Source: Pythium myriotylum
Taxonomy: Eukaryota; Oomycota; Peronosporomycetes; Pythiales; Pythiaceae
Assembly: GCA_023091665.1 (NCBI GenBank)
Contig: JALJCQ010000030.1
Location: 1,986,501-2,050,500, forward strand
Reading direction: 5' to 3'
Length of the DNA stretch: 64,000 nucleotides
Position 1 is the stretch's first letter. Every line of letters starts with the position of its first letter. A program made the translations under genes and the position numbers. Under the pieces are notes generated by a model. It saw only the letters and a list, made by a program, of their open reading frames with translations. It was not told the DNA's origin and ran no database searches. Of this stretch, positions 9,690 to 20,643 are shown piece after piece.

Positions 9690-11704
9690 CTATGCGAGGA
9701 GCTGGCGACCTACAGGGTGGCCCAAGAACACGTCGTAGATCTCTTGTGGTGAGCACCGCAATGTCAGCTTTGGATATCGAGAAGACTTGGTTTTAGTTTG
9801 GCGTAAGACACCCGATCGACTTAGCTCGTCGCACATTACGAGAAGATCTCGCAATCGTGGCACGGGTGTCAACGCGTGGGTGTTGCACAGCACTGCAAAT
9901 CGATCTAGTACACTCTCAAAGGTTGCATCTTCTCGATCCGTACGCCTTATCTCCATGCGTAGCGCAATTAAGAAGACACATTCGAACTTGCGACAATCTC
10001 TGAGTCGGATTAATGGTGCGGAAACGGACGTCGCCATCTGAGCAGCATGCATGTCGTCAGATGTGACGATCCCTAGCTCGTTTAGAGCGTTGTTGCCAGA
10101 CATCATCGCAGATAGCCGCTCGATTGCAATCTCGGCTGCTCGTCGGCAGAGTGTCAGCGCTTGTCGCGCGTCGCCTGATGCATGAGCGACATGTTTCGCG
10201 CAGATCTGAATCGCATCGGTACTGAATACATCGATCTTCTCGAGTCGCTGTCGAACGATTCGCTCCAGCTGATGAGCTGTGTACGAACTAAACACTAGTC
10301 GGTTGCTTCCGAGCCTACTGCGGACTTTTTGCTCGAGGCGCTCAGGTAGATCCATCGTGTTGGCGATCCCCACAACAATGAGCTTGGATTTTGCAAATGA
10401 CTGCCATTCGAGAATGTTGTAGAGGACTACGCTCTTGCCTGTCACGAGGAAATCCATCTCATCCAGTACTAGCAAAATCGTCGGTCGTTCGATGTGATTA
10501 CCACGCTCGAATTCAAATGCAAGCATCTGACAAATACGAGTGGCGCTCATAGAGCGAGGCTGTCGAAACGTAATTGTGTTAAAAGGGCCATTCAAGATGA
10601 GCTTGACGGCCACATACCATTTCTGAGTTGCCAGTGACTGCCTTCCATATTGCACTGTACGCCACCTCGGGCTTTGGTACATGCAACCCATTGATCTCAG
10701 TGTACTCGAACGGTGGGAGCGCATCCGTGTCGCATTTCCTCTTCAGTTCCCGCACAACTTCGCGGATGATGGAAGTTTTGCCTGTCCCTGGCAATCCGCT
10801 GACGTACAGTGCTCCACTGGAGGTGCCAGTGCGAATTGCCGTCTCCAGAAGGTCGTGAATAGCTTCGAACTCGTCCTCGCGGGCAGTCGTTTGATCAGGC
10901 GCGTGCGATAAAAGAAGTTCCTGGCATGCGGCGCGCAATCTTGTGATCGCAGCTTCGCTTTCGTAAGAAGGCTTGGAGATGGCATCGCGGCCAGATCGCT
11001 GGCGCTTCTTCCCAATTCCACCGATAGCAGGATCATCCTGTCCGAGACAAACGGCCAACGATGAGACAATTGAAACCAACGTCATTCTAGCGACGTACGT
11101 CGGATACGTCTCTCGCACGCGCGCTGAATTGCTGTGATCGCTCGTGACTCGTCGTATGAGGAGGGAGCGGCTCTAAACGGTCTGTATGCACATCAAAGAA
11201 ACCCACGATCACGAAGTCTACTGCACCATGGTCGCTCGCCACGTTGGAGGAGAGTTCGAGTAAGTCCTTCGCTCGAAACTTCCTATTAATCCAGTTGAGT
11301 GGTACGCTCTCGAGTCGATTCGATTCCCACACCTGGTATGGAGTCCCAAGAGTTAGAATGGCAGTGTGAGCCGGTCAATCTCTGGCATCCAGCACCTTCA
11401 GCGCTCCCTCTAACTGGATCTCGACCATAGGTAGGTCCTTCTCTGGAGTCTCTTGGAGCTGCCGCGCAAGGGCGAGCTCCTCGAAGAGCTGTCGAGCTTC
11501 CACCATCTTGGCTCCACTGCGGTCTTCCCAAAGTGCTGTCACGAGCGCCACCAGCTCTCGGCTGCGCTCGTTGACGAGCCGCACGCAGTCCCCAACACGG
11601 ATGACCTCTCGAACGATGTCCCCGTCGATGGATGCAGCCTTATAGTACTTGTCGCCCGCCGAGATGGCGACTACGGCACCCTCCCATCGCCACTCGCGGC
11701 TCAT
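9690..11704 (-). CDS. ORC1: Origin recognition complex subunit 1 (BAH + AAA+ ATPase)
   Basis: Exons in coding order are 11704-11396, 11332-11099, 11037-10618 and 10559-9690, giving 610 residues; all introns are 58-63 nt and phase 0. The N-terminal part is a BAH domain (about 25-160: IRVGDCVRL, then ALWED, then ESVPLNWINRKF), which in ORC1 binds nucleosomes. After a short linker comes the AAA+ ATPase: Walker A GLPGTGKT, Walker B LVLDEMDF and a sensor region with NTMDLPERL. A C-terminal winged-helix part ends the protein. It is the ATP-binding subunit that loads MCM helicase at origins together with CDC6. The protein is shorter than animal ORC1 (about 860 residues) because the disordered BAH-AAA+ linker is small. 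CDC6 is the alternative AAA+ paralogue, but CDC6 lacks a BAH domain. Confidence 0.92.
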
Positions 11705-11841
11705 GGTGCATGGGGCGGGTGTGCGTGGTTTTTAGCTCGGCTTAGGTTGCGGTCAGCGTTTCTGCCGCAACTTCATACCGTTACTTCTCGTAGTGGGTTC
11801 CTCTAAGATGGAATGATGCTCACATCGCGAGCGAGAACACT
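11705..11841. promoter_or_regulatory. Bidirectional promoter region ORC1/VTA1
   Basis: These 137 bp lie between the divergent start codons of ORC1 and VTA1. On the minus strand, 11816-11805 reads TCATTCCATCTT, a partial match to the oomycete initiator (TCATTYYNCAWTTT), about 100 nt upstream of the ORC1 ATG. The match is incomplete and transcription start is not proven. Confidence 0.35.
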
Positions 11842-13240
11842 ATGGCCGACAGCAAGATCCCGCCCAACTTTAAGGCGCTGCTGCCCTTCGTGCGGCGCGC
11901 CGAGGAGCTCGAGCGCGACTCGACGCGCCCCGAGTCCAAGCTCATCGCCTACTACTGCCGGCAGTACGCGATGGAGATGGGCATCAAACTGCGCGAGAAC
12001 GACAGCTCGAACGAATCGACCAACTACTTGCTCGCGCTGATGGACCGTCTCGAGGAGGACAAGGCCAAACTCCCGACGTTTTCCCAGGAGGAAGGGAAGG
12101 TGCGGTGATCTGTGTGTAAGGTCGGAGACGATGTTGTGGTTCAACAGATGCCGCTGATGCTTGACAGGAAATCTGCGAAGATTTCGCGATCGAGATATTC
12201 ACCAAAGCTGACGACGAAGACCGTGCTGGGCTCGCTGACAAGTACGTGCATGGAGATGATTGGTCTCTTGGTAAAAGAGATGACCGACGACATGCCACTG
12301 TAGAAACACTGCGCGAACATTTTATGCTGCAGGCACTTTCTTCGACATCTTGAACCAGTTCGGCGACGTCTCGGAAGATGTACGACTTCATGAAGATTTT
12401 GTTGACAGTGTGCTAAAGTGTGCCATTTTATGCTTCAGCTCATGGAGAAGAGGCGATATTGCAAATATAAGGCGGCAACAATTTTGAAGGCGATCAAAGA
12501 AGGCATGAAGCCAAATCCAGGACCCCCTGGTGCGGGTTATGCCGCGGTACGAGCTGCAAGAGGCTGCAAGAAGATCAAAACTATTGACCGAATGCTCTTT
12601 CCAACGTGCAGGGTGATGGATATGCGGACGATTCCCCAAGTCTGCCAAGTACAAAGCCAGCTGTCCCAGATCTGGGTGGGCTCTCACTCAACAGCGCTCC
12701 ACCTGCACCGGTTCAATCCCCAACCCCGAGTGCTGCTAGTGAACCAGCCTCTTTCCCTTCATTCACATCTGCTGCGTCAAGTATCGGCCCTGTAGGAGGC
12801 CATCATCACAGTAACTCATGGGATGGGTCGTCCACTCCGTCACCACCGGCACCCCCAGCCTATCCACCGGCATCGACGTATGCTACGCCTCCTGCACAAA
12901 CTTACGTACAGCCACCGTCATATTCTCCTCCGCCACAGCAACAGCATCCTGTTTACAGTCCACCTCCACCGCCCACTCCAGCTGTCATTCCACCAACGGC
13001 TCCAGCTCACGTACCTTACGTTCCGCAAACTGTGCCAGCTCGGAACCGCTCTGAACCTGTGTCTCAGAACGAAATCAACGATGCCATGGAATGCGCCAAG
13101 TTCGCTATTGCTGCCCTCAAAGTACGTCCCCGAGAAAGCTTTTCTTTCATGCTAGGGCTCACTCAGCTCTTGCCTTACAGGTCAAAGATATTGATCTCGC
13201 AATCCAGCGGCTGGAAATGGCACTGAAGAGCATCAAATAA
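11842..13240 (+). CDS. VTA1: ESCRT-associated VTA1/LIP5 homologue
   Basis: Exons 11842-12099, 12168-12241, 12304-12379, 12439-12546, 12612-13121 and 13181-13240 give 361 residues. The N-terminal half is the tandem MIT-like Vta1 domain (FVRRAEELE, then YYCRQYAMEMG, then TFFDILNQFG and KYKAATILKAIKEG). The middle is a long Pro/Ser/Tyr-rich linker (about 190-320). The C-terminus is the short two-helix Vta1 dimerisation domain (EINDAMECAKFAIAALK, ending in LEMALKSIK) that stimulates the AAA ATPase VPS4. The role is ESCRT-III disassembly at multivesicular bodies. The last exon adds only 19 residues, and its frame is needed to complete the C-terminal domain. The stop is 47 bp from the convergent TRM10 stop. 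Confidence 0.92.
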
Positions 13241-13287
13241 TCTTATCTTTGCCATGAATATAGCCTTGGCATTGATCATTGAACCTG

Positions 13288-14370
13288 TCATTCATGTTTC
13301 TCACCCACTCCTTTTCGACTGGGCAACGTCGAGAGAGTTGCTTGTTTCCAGTCTTGTGTTTCTCCGAAGCGCACTAGAATTTCGAAGACTTCTCGAAAAT
13401 CAGACAATCGCTATTTGAGACATATGGGAGTCTAACAGACACTCACCGTGGTTGACTGTTAGGACTCGCGTTGTAGAGCCCATCTGGAGATACTCGTCCA
13501 GTGGGAGCCGGGCAGTGGCTATCCCCTGCTCCAGGGCTTTGTTGTAAGTTGCACCCTTAAGGCGATTGCGATCAACAATTCCTCCAATGATGTAAACCTT
13601 GGGTTTATTCATTGTGTCAGCAGAGTCAGGTTTTGAATGCGAGAAAAGGAAGACGCACCTTGTTCCTGTCCAGTTCGGTGATGGTGTTCGGAGAGTCAGC
13701 TGTAAGGTACACCAGGGACTCCTTTTTGAATAGTTCGATGTAGCTGAGCGCTGTTGACTTGAACTAACAAGGGCCATATAACACAACCGTCACACAAGTT
13801 GAACTTCGCGTGTGGACACTGATAACGTACAGCGAGCCACTCGTTGAAGCCGCTGATCTTGAGGAGGTTCTCTTTCGTATCACCCGAGAGGGACGTGAGC
13901 GTCGTTCGCGTTGGGAAATCACTTCTGCGGTTCACCCCATACGAAAACCTGGACATTCCTCGAGTTTAGACACGTTGTGGTACGACTGGAATCGTGAGGA
14001 CGTACATGATCTGTTGGGATAAACTCTTCTTTTCTTTCTCGAACATTTGCTCTTCGAACCCGCAGTCAATGACCACTTGCAGCCCTTCTTCGCTTGCCAT
14101 CAGGTATGATTCCCGTTTTGCAATTACACGCTCGCGGCGCCGCAGCACAGCCTCATCGCTCATGTCGACCTCGACCGGGGGTGCATTCTTCCGCTTCTCG
14201 GCCTGGAGCTCTTTCCTCTGCAGCTTCTTCTTCTCTTTCTTCTCCCCCCAAAAGGCTGCGCGCTTGGCTCGTCGCTGTGCGCGCTTGCCGAGCACCGTCT
14301 CTCCGTTGCTCGTGGCCTCCGGTTCGTCCTGGGCCACCTCAAGGACGTTCTCGGGTTTCATTGCATCCAT
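13288..14370 (-). CDS. TRM10: tRNA (guanine-9-N1)-methyltransferase, TRM10 family
   Basis: Exons in coding order are 14370-14006, 13948-13831, 13763-13659, 13597-13447 and 13388-13288, giving 279 residues. A charged, Lys-rich N-terminus (KKEKKKLQRKELQAEKRK) precedes the SPOUT-type Trm10 domain. Family motifs read VYLTADSPN, VYIIGGIVDRN (carrying the catalytic-region Asp), LPLDEYL and LTVNHVFEIL. The enzyme methylates N1 of purine 9 in tRNA using S-adenosylmethionine. The last exon is recovered only by splicing at 13446-13389; reading through instead ends in a short unrelated tail. It shares a 170 bp spacer with the divergent anoctamin gene. Confidence 0.92.
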
Positions 14371-14540
14371 CGAACTTGCGTCTTTTGATGGCTCTCACTC
14401 TCGAGTTAATCTATCGAGGACCATCCCGCTAAGTAAAACTCTTCGGAGATCCGGCGACCCAGGTGGTCAGTTGAAGCTCTGACCCCAATCACCCTGGATC
14501 ACGCTTCGACGCCCAGGCAGCAAAGGGGAGACGATCAGGG

Positions 14541-17053
14541 ATGTCGGCGCTTGCGGATGCGGTGGTCAAGGGCGGATTCGGCACCATCGGTATGGTCGCC
14601 AGCGCCTACACGCTCACCAAGTTCATCATCGCCACGCCCGTCAAGATCGGCGACCGGAGCGACGAGGAGAAGAACAAGGACATCGTCCTCTGCGTCGACA
14701 CCAAGGCCTTTGCTCCGGAGGCCATCGCGTTCTTTTTGGACACGGTCAGGAAGCAGAGCGGGCTGCTGATTGACAAGAAGCGCGCCCACCACCACACGAA
14801 AGCGAACGTCTCGAGCGACGCAACTGATGCCAGCAGTCCCCCGGATGCCGAAGCCCAAGCAGAAGCTCAAGGCGAGGCATACTACTTGGTTGGCGCAACA
14901 TCGGAAACATTCAAGCGGATCAAAGCTCGAAAGGAGAAGGTTCAACACGCTACAGTGTTCGACGAAACGAACAGTCAGCCACTCACTTCTGGTGAGCGCA
15001 TCGAACTGCTCATGTTCGAACTCAACCGCCTGCTTGTATTCCCACCACCAGCCGGAACTGAAGGGAGCATCCCTAAACCCTTTCAAGAGAATGACTCACT
15101 CTTTGCCCAGGCACTCCACTCTCGGCTCATCAAGGAACATTTCCCTCTCCACGACGATAGTGAGCGACGCGATCTCGTGGAGACGTGGGTCAAACAATAC
15201 GACAAACCACAGCCAATTGATGCCGTTCGTGATTACTTTGGCGACGAAATCGGCTTTTACTTCGCCTTTTTGGGCATGTACTCCAAGTGGCTCGTCGTGC
15301 CGACAGTTATCGGTGCCTTGGCCTTTTTCGCTGAACTTTTCACGCCATACAGTGCCTACGGACGCGCCTTTTACTCACTTTTCATCACGAGCTGGGCGAC
15401 CGCTTTTCTAAAGTTCTGGAAGCGCCGTGAGAGCACGCTGCGAAACCAATGGGACATCAGCTTGACGGACACTGTTGCGTTGGACCAAGAGCGACCTGAC
15501 TTCACGGGTGAGCGCCGTTACGATCCCGTGGAAGATCGTCACTTTACCTACTTCTCGTCAATCAAGCGAATGCAACGATACCTTCTCACGTCGGTCGTCA
15601 CACTCGGTGTTTTGGGAGTGATCATGCAGCTCATGTTCCTCTACTTCGACATCGAGAAGTGGTTTGGAGAAGAAGTCACTGCCGAGAAGGGTTGGGAAGG
15701 ATATTACCAGTATGCGTCGCTGGCTCCGTCTGTCGCATACTCTATCGTTGTTCTCGTTTTGGATATGAAGTATCTTGAACTTGCCACTTGGCTCACGAAA
15801 TTTGAGAACCATCGAACTGATGCAGATGTACGCAAGCCCCTGCTCATCCGTCATATCGAAAAGATGTGCTGACCATGTTCTTGCTCACAGTTCTCAAACG
15901 CTTTGGTCCTGAAGCTTGCTTCGTTCTACTTCGTGAACAACTTCGGGTCGCTTTTCTTCCTCGCGTTCCGCTCCCGCGACATGGATCTGCTCGAGCAGAC
16001 GCTGAGTTCGCTTCTCATCACGCGTCAGTTGATCGGAAACGTGAAAGAACAGCTCGTTCCTTACTTCACAGCGACATCATCGCTCAAAACAGAAGCGGGT
16101 AAGATTGCGAAGGATGAGCACGTCAAGGAAGCTGTCCTTAGCAAAGTCGACGCCGAGTTACTTTTCCCAACCTACGATGGCACGTTTGATGACTACTTGG
16201 AACTATTCGTGCAATTCGGGTAAGTGGGTTCTCTCTGAGTAATGGGGCAGGACAACTCTTTGACAGAGATGATGATCTGTATAGCCAAGTTACTCTGTTC
16301 GCGTCGGCATATCCGTTAGCTGCACTTTGGAGTCTCGCTAACAACATTATGGAGGTCCGTAGCGATGCATTCAAGCTCTGTGTAAGTTTCCGTCGCAGCC
16401 GTCGCATCCCGAGCGCAGGCATCGGCACGTGGTTCTACGCATTCAACGCACTGGGATACTTGTCGGTGATGACGAACTGCGCGATCATCGGTCTCCACTC
16501 CGGCTTGTTGAACAAGGTATTTCCTACGCTCTCGTTTGCTGGAATCCTGGTCGTCGTTGGCGCCATGGAACATATCATGGTGGGTATCAAGGTATGTATC
16601 GAAATGCTAGTCCCCGACACGCCAACCAGTGTGCTCGAGGCGCAGCGAATGGAGCGGGCGTTGATTCGCAAAAAGGCGATCCTCCAAGCGGAGCTATCGT
16701 CCAGAAAACTTCTCTTGGAAGTCGAAGGGTCCGAAGCGCGCTTATCGACAAGCTCGAATACCAGTGCAGACATCGACAAGACTGCTAGCCGAGAGAAAAT
16801 GCTCGAGTGGTTGCGACAGGAGAAAGAACGCCGTGCTAAGCTTGAGCAGGAGGTCAAGACGCTGAACGATCTCTACATGGGCTGGATCCGCGAAGAACAG
16901 GATAAACGCAAGACTGCCGAGGCCAAAGTAGCGGAGCTGCAGCAACAGTACGGTATTGGTGGTAGTGGGGATGGTACTCAAGAACTGACGAGAGACTGCG
17001 GGTGCAGGTCTGAGGCGCCGGCTGAGCCAGTTGAAGTGACCAAGGCCAACTGA
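14541..17053 (+). CDS. Anoctamin/TMEM16 family membrane protein
   Basis: Exons 14541-15827, 15891-16219 and 16285-17053 give 794 residues. A cytosolic N-terminal domain (about 1-225) is followed by the anoctamin core starting at YFGDEIGFYFAFLGMYSKWL. Hydrophobic segments are spread over about 232-620, with the family blocks WKRRESTLRNQW, LKLASFYFVNNFGSLFFLAF, FGQVTLFASAYPLAALWSL and IGTWFYAFNALG. The C-terminus is a charged coiled coil (about 690-770) rich in Glu/Arg/Lys. TMEM16 proteins are calcium-activated chloride channels or phospholipid scramblases; which activity applies cannot be read from motifs. A possible 37-nt intron around 16383 was rejected because it breaks the frame. Confidence 0.9.
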
Positions 17054-17329
17054 GGCTAGTTGCACTGGGAATGTTGGTTGCTGATCGAGAATGCATGTAT
17101 TTTGTGATTGGCTGAAACCAAGTGTAACCCAGGGTACGCAGAATAGTGGATGGGCCTGCTCGAAACCCGGCCCGTTCGTTTCAGCTGAGTGATCTGGGTT
17201 GGGCGGGTCGCACGGGTCTGTATGCGGGTCGGGTTCGGCGGGTGGTGCGGTTCCTTCCGTTGACAGTCAGCTCCTCCAAGTCGGGGCGGGAACTCGACCG
17301 TCTCTCGGGAAGGAAGGAAGCGCGCCGCC

Positions 17330-18519
17330 ATGTCCATGAGCCAGAGCGACCTCGACCGCCAGATCGAGCAGCTCAAGCGGTGCGAGTATCTCAAGGAGTC
17401 GGAGGTCAAGGCGCTCTGCCAGAAGGCGCGAGAGATCCTCGTGGACGAGAGCAATGTGCAGCGCATCGACGCCCCCGTGACCGTGAGTGCTCGCCGGTGG
17501 ATGCTCGAGAGCGAGCGAGTGGACTGACCTCTGTCTTGGCTGCATCTGTAGATCTGCGGAGATATCCACGGCCAATTTTACGACCTCAAGGAACTTTTCA
17601 ACGTCGGCGGCGAGTGCCCCGAGACCAACTACCTCTTCATGGGCGACTTCGTCGATCGCGGATTCTACAGTGTGGAGACATTCTTGCTGCTGCTCGCGCT
17701 CAAGGTTCGCTACCCAGACCGCATCACGCTGATCCGAGGCAACCACGAGAGCCGCCAGATCACGCAGGTCTATGGCTTCTACGACGAGTGTCTCCGCAAA
17801 TACGGCTCGGTCAACGTCTGGCGCTACTGCACAGAGATCTTTGACTATTTAAGCCTTTCGGCCATCATCGAGGACAAGATCTTTTGTGTCCACGGTGGAC
17901 TCTCGCCCTCGATCAACACGCTCGACCAGGTTAGCTCTCGGTTTTGTCGCTTTCGATCTTGACGTACGAATTACTCAATGCGGTTAACATTCCTTCAGAT
18001 TCGCATCATCGACCGCAAGCAAGAAGTGCCTCACGACGGTGCCATGTGCGATCTCATGTGGTCTGACCCTGAGGGTTCGTTCTTTATCGCGTATACAGTC
18101 ACCACGTCCATTAATCCTTACGTATCATTCTTTCCGTAGATATCGACGGCTGGGGCCTCAGTCCTCGTGGCGCGGGATACCTGTTCGGTGGCGACGTTGT
18201 GGAGAAGTTCAACCAGACCAACGACATTCAGCTCATTTGTCGTGCTCACCAACTTGTCATGGAGGGTCACAAATCCATGTTCAACAACGCACTAGTAACA
18301 GTCTGGTCCGCACCCAACTACTGTTATCGATGCGGAAACGTTGCAGCAATCCTGGAGCTGGATGAGAACCTCGAGCAGCGCTTTAAGGTTCGTTGGTTGC
18401 AACCGGTGACGTGTTATCACCTGAATCTGACCTATTTTTCATCACAGATCTTTGAGGCAGCCCCGCAAGACGCTCGCGGTGTTCCTGCGAAGAAGCCAGC
18501 CCCAGACTACTTCTTGTAG
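17330..18519 (+). CDS. PPP4C: Serine/threonine phosphatase PP4 catalytic subunit
   Basis: Exons 17330-17482, 17552-17929, 17999-18074, 18140-18387 and 18448-18519 give 308 residues, the usual length of PP4C. PPP-family metal and catalytic motifs are intact: GDIHGQ, GDFVDRG, GNHE, the HGG after IFCV, and [11 protein letters not shown]. The N-terminus ([20 protein letters not shown]) and the tail ending in DYFL are PP4-specific rather than PP2A or PP6; the terminal Leu is the carboxymethylation site in this group. PP4 works with regulatory subunits in DNA-damage recovery, centrosome function and splicing-factor regulation. Short introns of 60-70 nt interrupt conserved blocks in phase. Confidence 0.95.
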
Positions 18520-18803
18520 TCAGTTCATGGCTGTCCAACGTAGTGAGGCGCTGAAGCAGGGAGCTCACCTCGCTGGCCCGCAATTAGTTCGGAGAATACC
18601 ATATCCAATAGTAGTCAAGAGATGCCGATTCGCAACCCACGCATGCGATGGTGTTGGCGTCGGCAGTATACTGTAGTAGCAACTGGAGAGAAACATCAAG
18701 ATCGTCCGTAATGAGCCCCTTGTGTCTTATGAATTCCTGCAATACTCGGAAGTGCGGACTGCGTACTTAGGAGACTCGATTGCAATTGAAGTTTGTGGCA
18801 AAG

Positions 18804-20595
18804 ATGCTGCGCGACTGGAGTGACGAGTGGAAACACGCGCGGCTGGCGCTCGAGCTGCGCAGCGGGGAGCTCTTCCAAGGTTCGCTACGTCGTGTGGGTG
18901 AGGGGCGCACGCAACTGACGCCGTTTGGTGACATGGCGTAGGAGAGACGCTGGAGATCACGATCCATGCTACCGTGGCGCTCGACACTTCGTCAGGCGAG
19001 GCGTCGCCAACAGAAGCAGACGCGAGATCCGAATCAGAGGTATCGGTGTCTAGTGAGGAGTTCTTGGCCCAGCTGGAGTCCAGGTGGAGAGCCCGTTGCG
19101 ACGGCGCGCTCGTCGACCTCAAGCTCGTGGAAGTGTCGCCAGCCAAGCAGGAAAAGGGGGCCCACCCGCACCCGCCGCCCCCATTGCAGCAGCCGCGCAC
19201 GACGCTCTTCCACCAAGAGTCTCGGCTGATGATGCTGCCTGTTCGAGCCACAGACGCGACGCCAACACAGACTCCGAACGTACTGCGCGTCGCGCTCACG
19301 ATGCGTTGTGAATGCACGATACGCGTGCGTGCCGAGTTCTGGCAGCGTCCGCTCTCGCTCATCGCTCGTGTGACCCCGAACTCGAGAGGCGACGAAGGTG
19401 CTAACCCTGTGGCCATGTCAGTCCAGCCTCTGACCTCGATGCTCCTGAGTGACGAGTACAGGCGCGACCACGTCTACTCGTTACTACGAGAACAAGCGAT
19501 CGAGCCCCCCAACCTCACGCGGCGCGTCGAGCACAAGGTGCGCGTCGTCAAACCTCTTTTGCTTAAGATGGAGACGAGGTTTACGAGCGAGAACCGCGTT
19601 GTGATCCTCGCGCGAGCCACCAACAACCACGAAACCCTCGCAGTGCGAGTACTCGACCTGCAATTGCATGTGAACCAGCTCGCCGGAAGCCGAGCTGCCG
19701 AGTATCGCATCGCCAAGAGCCCCACGGGCAACTTCCCAGTTGAGCTGGACCCGCTTGAGCAGTATAACTTTGTCTTCTTCGTCGAGCCAGTTCTAGATGC
19801 ACCGGAACCACACGAAGCCATTTCGAGTGCCAGAACAACAACCAGCAGCAGTAAGCAGTCCCTGCTGACTCTCAGTTGGGAGTCGGCGACGCAGCCAGGA
19901 GACAATGCGCGTCCGCTCCTGCAGCCGATCACGGAACAGCACACGATTCTCTGGTCACCTCTACCTCACCGCGTCATGCTCGGAGCTAGCAAGGATAGCC
20001 CAGCAGCTGCCGAGCTTCTTGAGCTGCTGCCGAGGCCGCCGCCAATTGTCATGATGGGCCGCGATGCGCCGAACGACGGTGACGCCATGAAGGGCGTCAC
20101 AGTGGTTCGTCGTGGGAGTTCGTCTTGCCCACTAAGTGTCACTCTCGCTCCGTTGGATGATTCCATTCCCGGGACGAAAATTGTTCATCGTGTTGGCGTC
20201 GTCGAGACGCTCTGTGTCATCGTCGCTAACAAGTCAAATGATTCGACTGAGTTCGACCTCTCGCTTGTCGTGCCTCCTGCGCAGTCAACGAACCGCTCCT
20301 GGGTGGCTTTCGAAGCCGCGCACCACCTCGGGTACGTCTTTCTCCATCTATCTATCTATGTCCTTGAGACTCATGAATGACCTGTTCTTTTTCCACCAGT
20401 CGCCTACGCGCAGGCACGATCGTTCGCAAGAGCATGCGCCTCGTCTTTCTCCGCCATGGTCGTACCGACCTCAATGCGTTGTTGCTATTCGACCACATCT
20501 CGCGGACGTGGTTCCTGCCGCCGCCGACATCTTCCGCCAGCGCGTGGGAGGTGTATGTGCACCCATCAGCAACAGCGCGCAGAGGCGTCAAGTGA
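18804..20595 (+). CDS. Beta-rich protein of unknown function (possible TRAPP-type subunit)
   Basis: Exons 18804-18879, 18942-20331 and 20400-20595 give 553 residues. The first exon (MLRDWSDEWKHARLALELRSGE) joins in frame to a short beta-rich segment (GETLEITIHATVALD). The body looks like several Ig/arrestin-like beta domains: alternating hydrophobic strands, NNHETLAVRVLDLQLHV near residue 235, and a C-terminal segment LRAGTIVRKSMRLVFL. There is no signal peptide or membrane helix. The GE-x-L opening strand and the C-terminal block faintly recall TRAPP-complex beta subunits (TRAPPC13/14, Trs65) or Rgp1-type arrestin folds; this is impression, not a match. The second intron contains a short TCTA repeat (20346-20360). 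I am sure it is a gene, not what it does. Confidence 0.7.
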
Positions 20596-20643
20596 AGGCG
20601 CGTTCGCCGCAAATTCGTGGAAGATTTTTCTGAGTAACGGAAT

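Noticed and set aside
12304..12335. VTA1 acceptor at CTGCAG (12333-12334)
   Set aside because: It puts the next exon out of frame; the acceptor CTGTAG at 12302-12303 restores the conserved FYAAGTFFDILNQFG block.
13400..13446. TRM10 read-through end (short tail after LTVNHG)
   Set aside because: The GTGAGT donor and downstream exon give the conserved VFEIL ending of the family.
14535..15086. 183-residue minus-strand frame over the anoctamin N-terminus
   Set aside because: Shadow of the TMEM16 first exon.
16383..16419. Possible 37-nt intron in TMEM16 (GTAAGT...GCAG)
   Set aside because: Removing it shifts the frame; reading through gives a good anoctamin match (RSRRIPSAGIGTW).
17267..17746. 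159-residue minus-strand frame over PP4C
   Set aside because: Antisense to highly conserved phosphatase exons; GC-rich codon bias opens the mirror frame.
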